From assembly GCF_030406045.1 (NCBI RefSeq), contig NZ_CP128988.1, positions 186,001 to 250,000 on the forward strand: a stretch of 64,000 bases of DNA, in the 5' to 3' direction. Of this stretch, positions 57,373-64,000 are shown one piece after another. Position numbers and translations under genes: made by a program. The notes below the pieces were generated by a model. It had not been told where the DNA came from. It did not search any database and saw only the letters and a program-made list of their open reading frames with translations. This stretch comes from Thiohalobacter sp. IOR34. Its GTDB lineage: Bacteria > Pseudomonadota > Gammaproteobacteria > Thiohalobacterales > Thiohalobacteraceae. Position 1 is the stretch's first letter; every line of letters begins with the position of its first letter.

Positions 57373-58188
57373 ATGGAACTGCTCATCACCCTGCCTGTCG
57401 GTGTCACCCTCCAGCTGCTGCTGTTCGTGCTGCTGCGCGCCTTCGGCGGCTTCGCCGCCAAGCCGGCCGCGGTCCTGGTCGCGCTGCTGGCGCTGGCCCT
57501 GTACCTGCCCTACGCGGTGCTCGACTGGCCCGGCGGCGACGTGGTCGGCCTGCATGTCGCTATCTATCTGGTCACTGCCTATGCGCTGGGGCTGATCGTT
57601 GCCAACCGCGAGGCACGGCTGGCGACGCACGGTGGCGGCCGGGGCTGGTTCCACTGGGGACCGGCCGGCATCATCGCCTTCTTCGTGGTGCTGGTGCTGT
57701 TCGACGGCGTGCTGGTGGTGATCGCCAGCCGCGGCCTGCCCGGCCCGCTGTCCGAGGTCCTGCTGCCGCGTCCCCGGGTACCGGGCGAGCAGGTGACCTC
57801 GGCCTTTCCCGGCGTGGTCTCGCGTGACTACCAGAAGCAGCAGCTGCGCTACAACGCCTTTCTCGAACAGATGCGCCGTCAGCAGGCGCGCGGCTGGGTG
57901 GTGCACAAGGGCTGGCTGGGCGGCGTGCGGGCCGGCCAGCCCGGCCTGTTCCAGGTCAAGGTGCTGGATCGCAACGGACGGCCGCTGACCGGTGCCGAGG
58001 TGCAGGGGGTCTTCATGCGGCCCTCGGACACCCGCCGGGACGTCGACTTCCGCATGACCGAGACCGGGCCCGGGGTCTACCGCGTCGAGCTGAGCCTGCC
58101 GCTGCCCGGCAACTGGGATCTGGAACTGGAGATCCGCCGCGGCGATGACCTGCATCACTTGCGGGCCACGACCCGTGTGGAACAATAG
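57373..58188 (+). CDS. ccoH: FixH/CcoH-type cbb3 assembly protein with extra N-terminal membrane region
   Basis: The C-terminal part, from a membrane helix (about 96-116) onward, has the FixH pattern: a periplasmic beta domain with GLFQVKVLDRNGRPLTGAEVQGVFMRP and PGVYRVELSLPLPGNWDLELEIRRGD. The 271-residue length exceeds the usual 150-180; the excess is an N-terminal unit with three hydrophobic helices (about 3-22, 32-50 and 57-76). It sits in the expected place between ccoG and ccoI. Its role in assembly is inferred from family and context. Confidence 0.85.
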   Translation: MELLITLPVGVTLQLLLFVLLRAFGGFAAKPAAVLVALLALALYLPYAVLDWPGGDVVGLHVAIYLVTAYALGLIVANREARLATHGGGRGWFHWGPAGIIAFFVVLVLFDGVLVVIASRGLPGPLSEVLLPRPRVPGEQVTSAFPGVVSRDYQKQQLRYNAFLEQMRRQQARGWVVHKGWLGGVRAGQPGLFQVKVLDRNGRPLTGAEVQGVFMRPSDTRRDVDFRMTETGPGVYRVELSLPLPGNWDLELEIRRGDDLHHLRATTRVEQ

Positions 58189-58221
58189 GCGCCTTCAACG
58201 CCTGCATCCCTGTTCCACTTC

Positions 58222-60678
58222 ATGAGCGAAGCCGATCCCACTACCGAAGCCGCCTCCCAGCCGGCCTGTTTCCATTGCGGCCTGCCGGTGCCCAAGGGAG
58301 CACCCTACCAGGCGGTGATCGACGGCCAGCCCCGGCCGATGTGCTGCCCTGGCTGCCAGGCGGTGGCGGAGAGCATCGTCGCCGCCGGTCTCGGCGATTT
58401 CTACCGCCACCGCGAGGGGCCGGCGCGCACCGTGCAGGAGCTGGTGCCGGAGGCGCTGCGCGAGATGGCGCTGTACGACCAGCCGGAGCTGCAGAAGAGC
58501 TTCGTCCATGCCGAGGCCGGTAGCGTGCGCGAGGCCTCGCTGATCCTCGAGGGCATCACCTGCGCCGCCTGCGTCTGGCTCAACGAGCGCCACGTCGGGG
58601 CCCTGCCAGGGGTACTCAGCTTCCAGGTCAACTATTCCACCCACCGGGCACGGGTGCGCTGGGACGACAGCCGCATCCATCTCAGCGACATCCTCAAGGC
58701 GATCAGTGCCATCGGCTACATCGCCCACCCTTTCGATCCGGGCCGCCAGGAGGCGGTCTACAAGAAGGAGCGGGGTCAGGCCCTGCGCCGGATCGGCGTC
58801 GCCGCGCTGGGGACCATGCAGGTGATGATGATCGCGGTCGGCCTCTACGCCGGCGATTATCAGGGCATGGATCCCGAACTGCGCGAGTTCCTGCGCTGGG
58901 TGAGCCTGCTGATCGCCCTGCCGGTGGTGCTCTATTCGGCCCGGCCCTTCTTCCAGAGTGCCTGGCGCGACCTGCGCCGCCGCCGCCCCGGGATGGACGT
59001 GCCGGTGGCCCTGGCCATCGGCGGCGCCTTCCTGGCCAGCGCCTACAACACCCTGACCGGGGGGGCGGAGGTCTACTACGACTCGGTCACCATGTTCACC
59101 TTCTTCCTGCTCACCGGCCGCTACCTGGAGATGAGCGCCCGCCACCGCGCCGGCCAGGCGGCCGAGGAGCTGGTGCGGCTGATGCCGGCCACCGCCACCC
59201 GCATTGCCGAGGACGGCAGTGAGGAGCGGGTCGCGGCGGTCCAGCTGGAACCGGGCGACCGGGTGCTGGTGCGGCCCGGCGAGACGGTGCCGGCCGACGG
59301 CCGGGTGCTGGAGGGGCAGAGTTCGGTCGACGAGTCGCTGCTCAGCGGTGAGAGCCTGCCCCAGCCCTGCGCCCCGGGCCAGCCGCTGATCGGCGGCACG
59401 GTGAACATCGAGAGTCCGCTGCTGATGCAGGTGGAGAAGGTCGGCGAGGACACCGTGCTTTCCGCCATCGTGCGCCTGCTGGACCGCGCCCAGACCGAGA
59501 AGCCCCGGGTGGCGCGTCTCGCCGACCGGGTGGCCGGCTGGTTCGTCGTCGCCCTGCTGCTGCTGGCCGCGGCGGTGGCCTGGTACTGGTGGCGGACCGA
59601 TCCCGCGCATGCCTTCGCCATCACCCTCTCGGTGCTGGTGGTGACCTGCCCCTGCGCCCTGTCACTGGCCACCCCGGTGGCGGTGACTGCGGCCACCGGC
59701 GCCCTGACCCGGCTCGGCCTGTTGACCACCCGCAGCCATGCCCTGGAGACCCTGGCGCGGGTCAGTCACATGGTCTTCGACAAGACCGGCACCCTTACCG
59801 AGGGCCGCCTGCAGCTGGTCCGGGTGCAACGTCTGGGACAGCTCACCCGGGACCGCTGCCTGGCCATCGCCGCGGCCCTGGAACAGGGCTCGGAGCATCC
59901 CCTGGCACGCGCCCTGGTGCGTGAGAGCGAGGTGCGGCTGGCCGCGCTGGAGGTGCGTGCCGTGCCCGGCGAGGGGGTCGAGGGCGAGGTGCAGGGGCGG
60001 CGTTACCGTATCGGCAGCCGGGAATTCGCCCTCGGCCTCGGCGGCCGCAGCCGGCCGCTGCCGGCCGCTCTGGAAGAGGAGACCGGCACCCTGGTGTTCC
60101 TCGCCGACGGCCGCGGGCTGCTGGCCGTCTTCGTCTTCGAGGACCGGATGCGGCCCGGTGCACAGCAGGCGCTGCAGGCGCTGCGCGAGCTGGGTATCGA
60201 GGTCAGCCTGCTGAGCGGCGACGCGGAGCGCCCGGTGCGGCGGGTGGCCCGGGCCCTGGATATCGAGCATGCGGTCAGCGGGCTCAAGCCGCAGCAGAAG
60301 CTGGCCCATCTGAAGGCGCTGCAGGCGCAGGGGGCGGTGGTCGCCATGGTCGGCGACGGGGTCAACGACGCGCCGGTGCTGGCCGGTGCCCAGGTGTCGA
60401 TCGCCATGGGCGGGGGCACCCAGCTTGCCGCCTCGGCTGCGGACATGGTGCTGCTCTCCGAGCAGCTGCCGCACCTGGCCGACGGCGTGCGCACCGCCCG
60501 GCGCACCCTGAGCGTGATCCGCCAGAACCTGGGCTGGGCCGCAGTCTACAACCTGTGCGCCGTGCCGCTGGCGGTGGCCGGCTGGGTCGCGCCCTGGATG
60601 GCGGCGATCGGCATGTCCCTGAGCTCCCTGCTGGTGGTCCTGAATTCGCTGCGCCTGCGGCGCATCCCCGGCCAGTGA
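58222..60678 (+). CDS. ccoI: Copper-translocating P1B-type ATPase for cbb3 biogenesis
   Basis: Exports Cu+ for insertion into the oxidase. The 818-residue pump has an N-terminal Cys-rich segment (CFHCG, CCPGC), one heavy-metal-associated domain with TCAAC (Cys114, Cys117), eight membrane helices, the CPC metal site (476-478), the phosphorylation motif DKTGT (Asp520), the HP nucleotide motif in SEHPLARA and the hinge [10 protein letters not shown]. It belongs to the FixI/CopA2 group by neighbourhood. Two repeat elements follow before ccoS. Confidence 0.95.
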   Translation: MSEADPTTEAASQPACFHCGLPVPKGAPYQAVIDGQPRPMCCPGCQAVAESIVAAGLGDFYRHREGPARTVQELVPEALREMALYDQPELQKSFVHAEAGSVREASLILEGITCAACVWLNERHVGALPGVLSFQVNYSTHRARVRWDDSRIHLSDILKAISAIGYIAHPFDPGRQEAVYKKERGQALRRIGVAALGTMQVMMIAVGLYAGDYQGMDPELREFLRWVSLLIALPVVLYSARPFFQSAWRDLRRRRPGMDVPVALAIGGAFLASAYNTLTGGAEVYYDSVTMFTFFLLTGRYLEMSARHRAGQAAEELVRLMPATATRIAEDGSEERVAAVQLEPGDRVLVRPGETVPADGRVLEGQSSVDESLLSGESLPQPCAPGQPLIGGTVNIESPLLMQVEKVGEDTVLSAIVRLLDRAQTEKPRVARLADRVAGWFVVALLLLAAAVAWYWWRTDPAHAFAITLSVLVVTCPCALSLATPVAVTAATGALTRLGLLTTRSHALETLARVSHMVFDKTGTLTEGRLQLVRVQRLGQLTRDRCLAIAAALEQGSEHPLARALVRESEVRLAALEVRAVPGEGVEGEVQGRRYRIGSREFALGLGGRSRPLPAALEEETGTLVFLADGRGLLAVFVFEDRMRPGAQQALQALRELGIEVSLLSGDAERPVRRVARALDIEHAVSGLKPQQKLAHLKALQAQGAVVAMVGDGVNDAPVLAGAQVSIAMGGGTQLAASAADMVLLSEQLPHLADGVRTARRTLSVIRQNLGWAAVYNLCAVPLAVAGWVAPWMAAIGMSLSSLLVVLNSLRLRRIPGQ

Positions 60679-60836
60679 TACACTAGCCCGGATATTGCGC
60701 CGAGGCGGCGCGCATGATCGGAGTGCAGACAGACATACAAGGCCGGGAGGCTCGCAAATGGCTCCTCACGGCGGGGTACGGTTTGTGGCAGGCTCCGTGG
60801 GCCGGGGTGGCAGGATGGCGGGTACCCCTTGCGCCT

Positions 60837-60914
60837 CGAACGCGGCCTGGAGACCACTCCTACGACAACATATTGTGCCGCCATGCTCCGTAGGAGCGGC
60901 CTCCAGGCCGCGAT
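60837..60914. repeat. REP-like palindrome, copy 5 (inside M4)
   Basis: Arms as in copy 1 with substitutions in the left arm (GAGACCAC for GAGGCCGC). The loop is the reverse of copy 4's (GACAACATATTGTGCCGCCA). Confidence 0.88.
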
Positions 60915-60930
60915 GGGGGTTGCCACCAAA

Positions 60931-61005
60931 ATCGCGGCGTGGAGGCCGCTCCTACAGGGTAGGGCGGAACCTCTTGTTTTGTAGGAGCGGTCTCCAGGCC
61001 GCGAT
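60931..61005. repeat. REP-like palindrome, copy 6 (inside M4)
   Basis: Arms as in copy 1 with single changes (GGCGTGG, GGTCTCC). The loop (AGGGTAGGGCGGAACCTC) is diverged. It lies 16 bp from copy 5 in tandem. Confidence 0.88.
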
Positions 61006-61157
61006 CGGGGAGATCCACGGCGGGCAATGCCCGGGGTCAATCGAACAGGCACAAACTGTAACAGGGCACAATCGCTCGCATAGATGATCACTGCCTTGAT
61101 AAATACCGGAAAAATTACGCTTTCAAGGCCGCCTTCGTGCAATATCCGGGCTAGCAG

Positions 61158-61302
61158 GGCAGGCTGTTGAAAAAGTCTCTGGCGAGTGCGAGACAAGGCA
61201 AAAAATGGCGAAAAAGCGCAGTTTACTTGGCCGTAAATGAGCATTTTGAGCCATTTTTTAACGCCGTATCGTGCCGTCAGAGGGTTTTTCAACAGCCTGC
61301 CA
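61158..61302. mobile_element. Second short terminal-inverted-repeat element
   Basis: About 145 bp with perfect 17-bp inverted ends (GGCAGGCTGTTGAAAAA at 61158 and its complement at 61302) and an AT-rich interior, unlike its surroundings. It is unrelated to the M family. Ends of this form resemble insertion-sequence tips, but no transposase is present, so it is a non-autonomous element. It abuts M4 and ends 43 bp before ccoS. Confidence 0.75.
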
Positions 61303-61345
61303 GGACCTTAGCCGGGCCGCTGCCCGCAAACCAGGAAACACCCAC

Positions 61346-61564
61346 ATGGATATCCTCTATCTTCTCATCCCCCTGGCGCTGGTGCTGCTGGTGATCGCGG
61401 TCGCGGCCTTCGTCTGGGCCTCGCGCAGCGGCCAGTTCGAGGATCTCGAAGGGCCGGCCTACCGTATCCTGATGGACGACGACGATCCGCGGATTCCGCG
61501 CAGCGGCCCGGCGGAGGGCGAGTCCGCTGCCGGTGAGGAGGACTTGAAGCCGCCCCGCCCTTAG
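61346..61564 (+). CDS. ccoS: cbb3 oxidase maturation protein CcoS
   Basis: A 72-residue single-helix protein (about 5-28) followed by the CcoS motif SGQFEDLEGPAYRILMDDDD. CcoS is needed for cofactor insertion into the cbb3 oxidase. It is separated from ccoI by 667 bp of repeat elements, whereas the genes are normally close or overlapping. Confidence 0.92.
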   Translation: MDILYLLIPLALVLLVIAVAAFVWASRSGQFEDLEGPAYRILMDDDDPRIPRSGPAEGESAAGEEDLKPPRP

Positions 61565-61608
61565 CATAAGATTAAGCTAATACTGCCTAAAAATTACAGG
61601 ACAATTCG

Positions 61609-61701
61609 ATGTTTAGCTTCCAGAATTTTCCGGTCGTGATCGTCATTGCGCTGGTGACCCTGGCCTATCTGAGCTTCTTCTCGGTCATCCTGAGCGGCTA
61701 G
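61609..61701 (+). CDS. 30-residue single-helix membrane ORF after ccoS
   Basis: ATG to TAG encodes 30 residues beginning MFSFQNFPVVIVIALVTLAY: one hydrophobic helix (about 7-26) and almost no charge. ACAGGA lies 7 bases before the ATG, and the ORF is 44 bp after ccoS and before the operon terminator. Small single-helix subunits such as CcoM accompany some cbb3 oxidases, so this is a candidate. The stop codon is the first three bases of MITE M2, so the original protein may have been longer. Function unproven. Confidence 0.55.
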   Translation: MFSFQNFPVVIVIALVTLAYLSFFSVILSG

Positions 61702-61950
61702 CCCGGATATTGCACCAAGGCGGCGCGCATGAATGGGGTTCGTGCTGTAATACAGGGACGCCATGGCCATGAAAAAGGCCCCCTGGGCGGGTTACGGTTT
61801 GTGCCTATTCGAGTTCAGACCAAATCTGGCGTCGCATTTTGCCCGATCCCCCTTGAACCATAGCTACGGCTATGCTTCGGCGGGCGATCGAACAAACTGC
61901 TTGGTCAGATTTGCCCTGAAACTCGAATCCTTCGTGCAATATCCGGGCTA
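61699..61950 (+). mobile_element. MITE-like element M2 (complete)
   Basis: 252 bp bounded by TAGCCCGGATATTGCACC and its inverted copy GTGCAATATCCGGGCTA, with TA at each border. The interior has GCGCGCATGAATGGGG, GGGCGGGTTACGGTTTGTGC, a small palindrome ATAGCTACGGCTAT and CTCGAATCCTT before the right end. It has no coding potential. It lies between the 30-codon ORF and the cco terminator. Confidence 0.88.
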
Positions 61951-61976
61951 GTCCGGCCGGCCATGGCATGGACGGG

Positions 61977-62000
61977 GGCCTCCCCACGGGGAGGCCTTTT
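61977..62000 (+). terminator. Rho-independent terminator of the cco operon
   Basis: Perfect stem GGCCTCCCC / GGGGAGGCC (61977-61985 with 61988-61996) followed by TTTTCG. It lies between elements M2 and M3, now 275 bp from the last ORF because M2 intervenes. Confidence 0.8.
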
Positions 62001-62041
62001 CGCATGCCGGACAGGGAATGACGGCCGCCATGCAGGCGTCC

Positions 62042-62292
62042 TAACCCGCATATTGCACCAAGGCGGCTGGCATGAATGGGGCTCGAGCTGTCATACAAGG
62101 GCGCCATGACCATGAAAGGCCCGCCTGGGCGGGTTACGGTTTGTGCCTGTTCGATGTCAGGCCGACTCTGGCTGCGCATCCTGGGTGATCCTCCTCAAGC
62201 CATAGCGACGGCTATGACTTTTCGGACGATCACCCAGGCTGCCTTGCCAGCCTCGCCCTGAGCATCGAATCCTTGGTGCAATATCCGGGCTA
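62042..62292 (+). mobile_element. MITE-like element M3 (complete)
   Basis: 251 bp bounded by TAACCCGCATATTGCACC and TTGGTGCAATATCCGGGC plus TA. It is alignable with M2 over its length (CATGAATGGGGCT, GGGCGGGTTACGGTTTGTGC, palindrome ATAGCGACGGCTAT). It lies 69 bp upstream of the binding-protein gene. Confidence 0.88.
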
Positions 62293-62360
62293 ACGACAAC
62301 GGCCGGTGCTCGTGGAGGGGCGGCGCCGGTTGCCAGGGAAGGGTTCGGGGGAGGACGGTC

Positions 62361-63242
62361 TTGCCTATGCCAGCAGCCAGCTTCATGCACCGGTCCCGGG
62401 GTGCCGGCCGCGGGCGCCGTCTGCTGCCGGTCCTCCTGCTTGCATTCCTCCTCGGCGGGGCGGAGGCGGCGGAGCCGGAGCGGACGCGGCTGGTGTTCGG
62501 TTTCCTCCCCATCGTCAGCCCGGAACGCCTGGTGCGCCGTTTCGCCCCCCTGGTGGATCATCTCTCGCAGCGTCTGGGCGTCGAGGTGCGCCTGGAGACG
62601 GCGCCCGATTTCGCCGAGTTCCTGCGCCGCACCCACGAGGAGCAGCGCTACGATCTGCTCTTCACCGCCCCCCATTTCTATCCGCTGGCCCGGGAGCGGG
62701 CCGGTTACCGGGCACTGGTCCGGGTCGGCGGGCCCGGCATGCGGGCGGTGATCGTGGTGCCGCGCCAGAGCGCCATCCGCTCGCTGCAGGACCTGCGCGG
62801 CCGGCGCCTGGCCACGGTCGACCCACTGGGGCTGGCCACGGCGCTGGTGCGTGCCCGCCTGTCGCGCGCGGGGCTGGATCCGCAACGCGATCTGACGCTG
62901 GTCAGCACGCCGAGTCACAACGCCTCGCTGTTGAGCGCCTACCAGGGACGCACCGACGCCGCCTCGCTCATGCTGCCCCTCTATCGCCAGGCAGTGCCCG
63001 AGGTGCGCGACGGGATGCGCATCCTGGCCACCACCGCGGCCAGCCAGCACATGCCGATCAGCGCAGCGCCCTGGCTCGACGCGGCCGAGGTCGAGCGTAT
63101 CCGCGGGTTGTTGCTGGGACTGGGGGCGGACGAAGCGGGGCGCCGCCTGCTGCGCCGCCTCGACTGGCCGGCCCTGGTGCCGGTCGCGGACGGTGATTAT
63201 GCCGACCTCGGCTGGGCGGCTCCCCGCCTGGGGCGTCCCTGA
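62361..63242 (+). CDS. PhnD-like periplasmic phosphate/phosphonate-type binding protein
   Basis: A 293-residue secreted solute-binding protein: signal peptide (about 20-37, LLPVLLLAFLLGGAEAAE) then a two-lobed fold with LVFGFLPIVSPERLVRRFAPLVDHLSQRLG, YDLLFTAPHFYPLARE, SLQDLRGRRLATVDPLGLAT and HNASLLSAYQGRTDAASL, the PhnD superfamily pattern. The ligand cannot be read. TTG at 62361 has GGGGGAGG at ideal spacing; ATG at 62367 is the alternative. It ends 2 bp before a membrane sensor gene, suggesting it senses rather than transports. Confidence 0.82.
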   Translation: MPMPAASFMHRSRGAGRGRRLLPVLLLAFLLGGAEAAEPERTRLVFGFLPIVSPERLVRRFAPLVDHLSQRLGVEVRLETAPDFAEFLRRTHEEQRYDLLFTAPHFYPLARERAGYRALVRVGGPGMRAVIVVPRQSAIRSLQDLRGRRLATVDPLGLATALVRARLSRAGLDPQRDLTLVSTPSHNASLLSAYQGRTDAASLMLPLYRQAVPEVRDGMRILATTAASQHMPISAAPWLDAAEVERIRGLLLGLGADEAGRRLLRRLDWPALVPVADGDYADLGWAAPRLGRP

Positions 63243-63244
63243 GC

Positions 63245-64000
63245 ATGGCGGTGCCACTGCTGCGTTCCCTGCGCACCCGGCTCATCGCCAGCGTGGTGCT
63301 GATCGAGATCGTCATGCTCTCGCTGCTGGTCTGGAACAACATGAGCCTGATTCGCCAGGCCCATGCCGACCGGCTGCGGGACACGGCGGCCAGCATGTTG
63401 CAGCAGATCGCCAGCACCGCTGGCAGCTACCTGGTGGAGGTGGACTACGCGCGGCTGGAGGAATATCTGGGCAACATCGCCGGCCATCCGGAACTCGCCT
63501 ATCTGGCCGTGCTGGACGGCGACCAGCGGCCGGTGGTGCGATTCGGTGAGCTGCCCGTCGGCGGCTGGCCGGAGGCGGACCGCCACCCTGCCGCCGTGGA
63601 CGACGGGCGCTATGACCGGGTGGCCGAGATCCGCTTCGCGGGGCGGGGCATGGGCCAGGTACGGATGGGCTTTTCGCTGGCCCGGATGGAGCAGGCGATC
63701 CAGGCGGCGCGCATGCGCAGCGTGGCCATCGCCGGTGGCGAGATCGTGCTCACCGTGCTGGCGACGGTGCTGCTCGGGCTGGGGTTGACCCACCGCCTCG
63801 GCCAGCTCGCCGCCGCGGCCCAGCGGGTCGGGGCCGGCGACTACGGTGTCACCGTGCCCACCGGCGTGAAGGACGAGGTCGGCATGACCGCGGCGGCCTT
63901 CAACCGCATGGTGGCGGAGGTCTCGCAGCGTACCTGCCGCCTGCAGGAGGCCCTGGCGCGGGAACGGGTCATCGAGCAGACCGCCATCGACGGCATGATC
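63245..64000 (+). CDS. HAMP-containing membrane sensor, N-terminal part (cut by window edge)
   Basis: 252 residues are visible. Two membrane helices (about 11-31 and 160-180) flank a 130-residue periplasmic sensing region. A HAMP domain follows (about 181-233, RLGQLAAAAQRVGAGDYGVTVP...VGMTAAAFNRMV), then a coiled coil leading to VIEQTAIDGMI, which looks like the start of a PAS domain. The output domain (kinase or cyclic-di-GMP enzyme) is beyond base 64000. It is directly downstream of the binding-protein gene, so the two probably form a ligand-sensing pair. Confidence 0.85.
   Translation, partial: MAVPLLRSLRTRLIASVVLIEIVMLSLLVWNNMSLIRQAHADRLRDTAASMLQQIASTAGSYLVEVDYARLEEYLGNIAGHPELAYLAVLDGDQRPVVRFGELPVGGWPEADRHPAAVDDGRYDRVAEIRFAGRGMGQVRMGFSLARMEQAIQAARMRSVAIAGGEIVLTVLATVLLGLGLTHRLGQLAAAAQRVGAGDYGVTVPTGVKDEVGMTAAAFNRMVAEVSQRTCRLQEALARERVIEQTAIDGMI

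Larger units (their letters stand above)
60684..61153 (-). mobile_element. MITE-like element M4 carrying two palindromes
   Basis: Left end TAGCCCGGATATTGCGCC (60684) and right end AATATCCGGGC plus TA (61153) bound 470 bp, with TA at both borders. Inside lie a stretch matching the reverse of M5 (GGCAGGATGGCGGGTACCCC, GGGCAATGCCCG), palindrome copies 5 and 6, and the family sequence ACAAACTGTAACAGG. It fills most of the ccoI-ccoS gap and has no coding potential. Confidence 0.8.

Noticed and set aside
61167-61394. 75-codon frame spanning the GGCAGGCTGTTGAAAAA element into ccoS
   Set aside because: It lies within a terminal-inverted-repeat element, is out of frame with ccoS and has no domain; ccoS itself explains the end of the region.

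Overview
This 64-kb window is GC-rich chromosomal DNA from a gammaproteobacterium. The gene orders gltB/damX/aroB/aroK/pilQPONM/mrcA, rph/yicC/gmk/rpoZ/spoT/ridA/recG/ubiC/ubiA and bioBFHCD are those of the Pseudomonas/Chromatiales side of the class. A cbb3 oxidase operon, an oxygen-independent corrin-ring pathway and a radical-SAM HemW point to a microaerobic or facultative lifestyle. I cannot name the species.

Layout. 1-11.5 kb, minus strand: the start of gltB (cut by the window edge), damX, a small WGR protein, dgt, aroB, aroK and pilQPONM, the last with a strong sigma70 promoter. 11.6-20.7 kb: mrcA, a nucleotidyltransferase-like protein, malic enzyme, an M48 lipoprotein protease, a thermonuclease-like protein, rpmE, a DUF3135 protein and rimO. 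20.9-36.1 kb, minus strand: rph and rdgB are separated from hemW by a 12-kb cobalamin operon (cobO-cbiA-cbtB-cbtA-cobM-cbiX-cobH-bluB-cbiD-cobL-cobI-cbiG-cobJ). A promoter and a cobalamin riboswitch precede it, and a short inverted-repeat element lies at each junction. 36.1-38 kb: a Ser/Thr kinase and PP2C phosphatase pair. 38.1-46.5 kb, plus strand: yicC, gmk, rpoZ, spoT, ridA, recG, ubiC, ubiA. 46.6-52.4 kb: comF divergent from a biotin operon controlled by a recognisable BirA operator. 52.4-62 kb: ccoNOQP, ccoGHIS, a 30-codon membrane ORF and a terminator. 62.3-64 kb: a PhnD-like periplasmic binding protein and the start of a HAMP-containing sensor.

The window is rich in two dispersed repeat families. 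The first is a MITE-like element with TAGCCCGGATATTGCACC ends and TA at its borders. The second is a palindrome of about 70 bp built on CGCGGCCTGGAGGCCGCTCC, which is often nested inside or beside the first. They cluster around the cobalamin island and the ccoI-ccoS end of the oxidase operon.

The least ordinary items are: a CobJ methyltransferase fused to a domain that reads like the HmuS/ChuX haem-utilisation family, in a cluster with no visible precorrin-6A reductase; the repeat-flanked insertion of that cluster between rdgB and hemW; the 30-residue membrane ORF at the end of the cbb3 operon, whose stop codon is supplied by a repeat element; and composite MITE-plus-palindrome units. No CRISPR array, tRNA or rRNA was seen.
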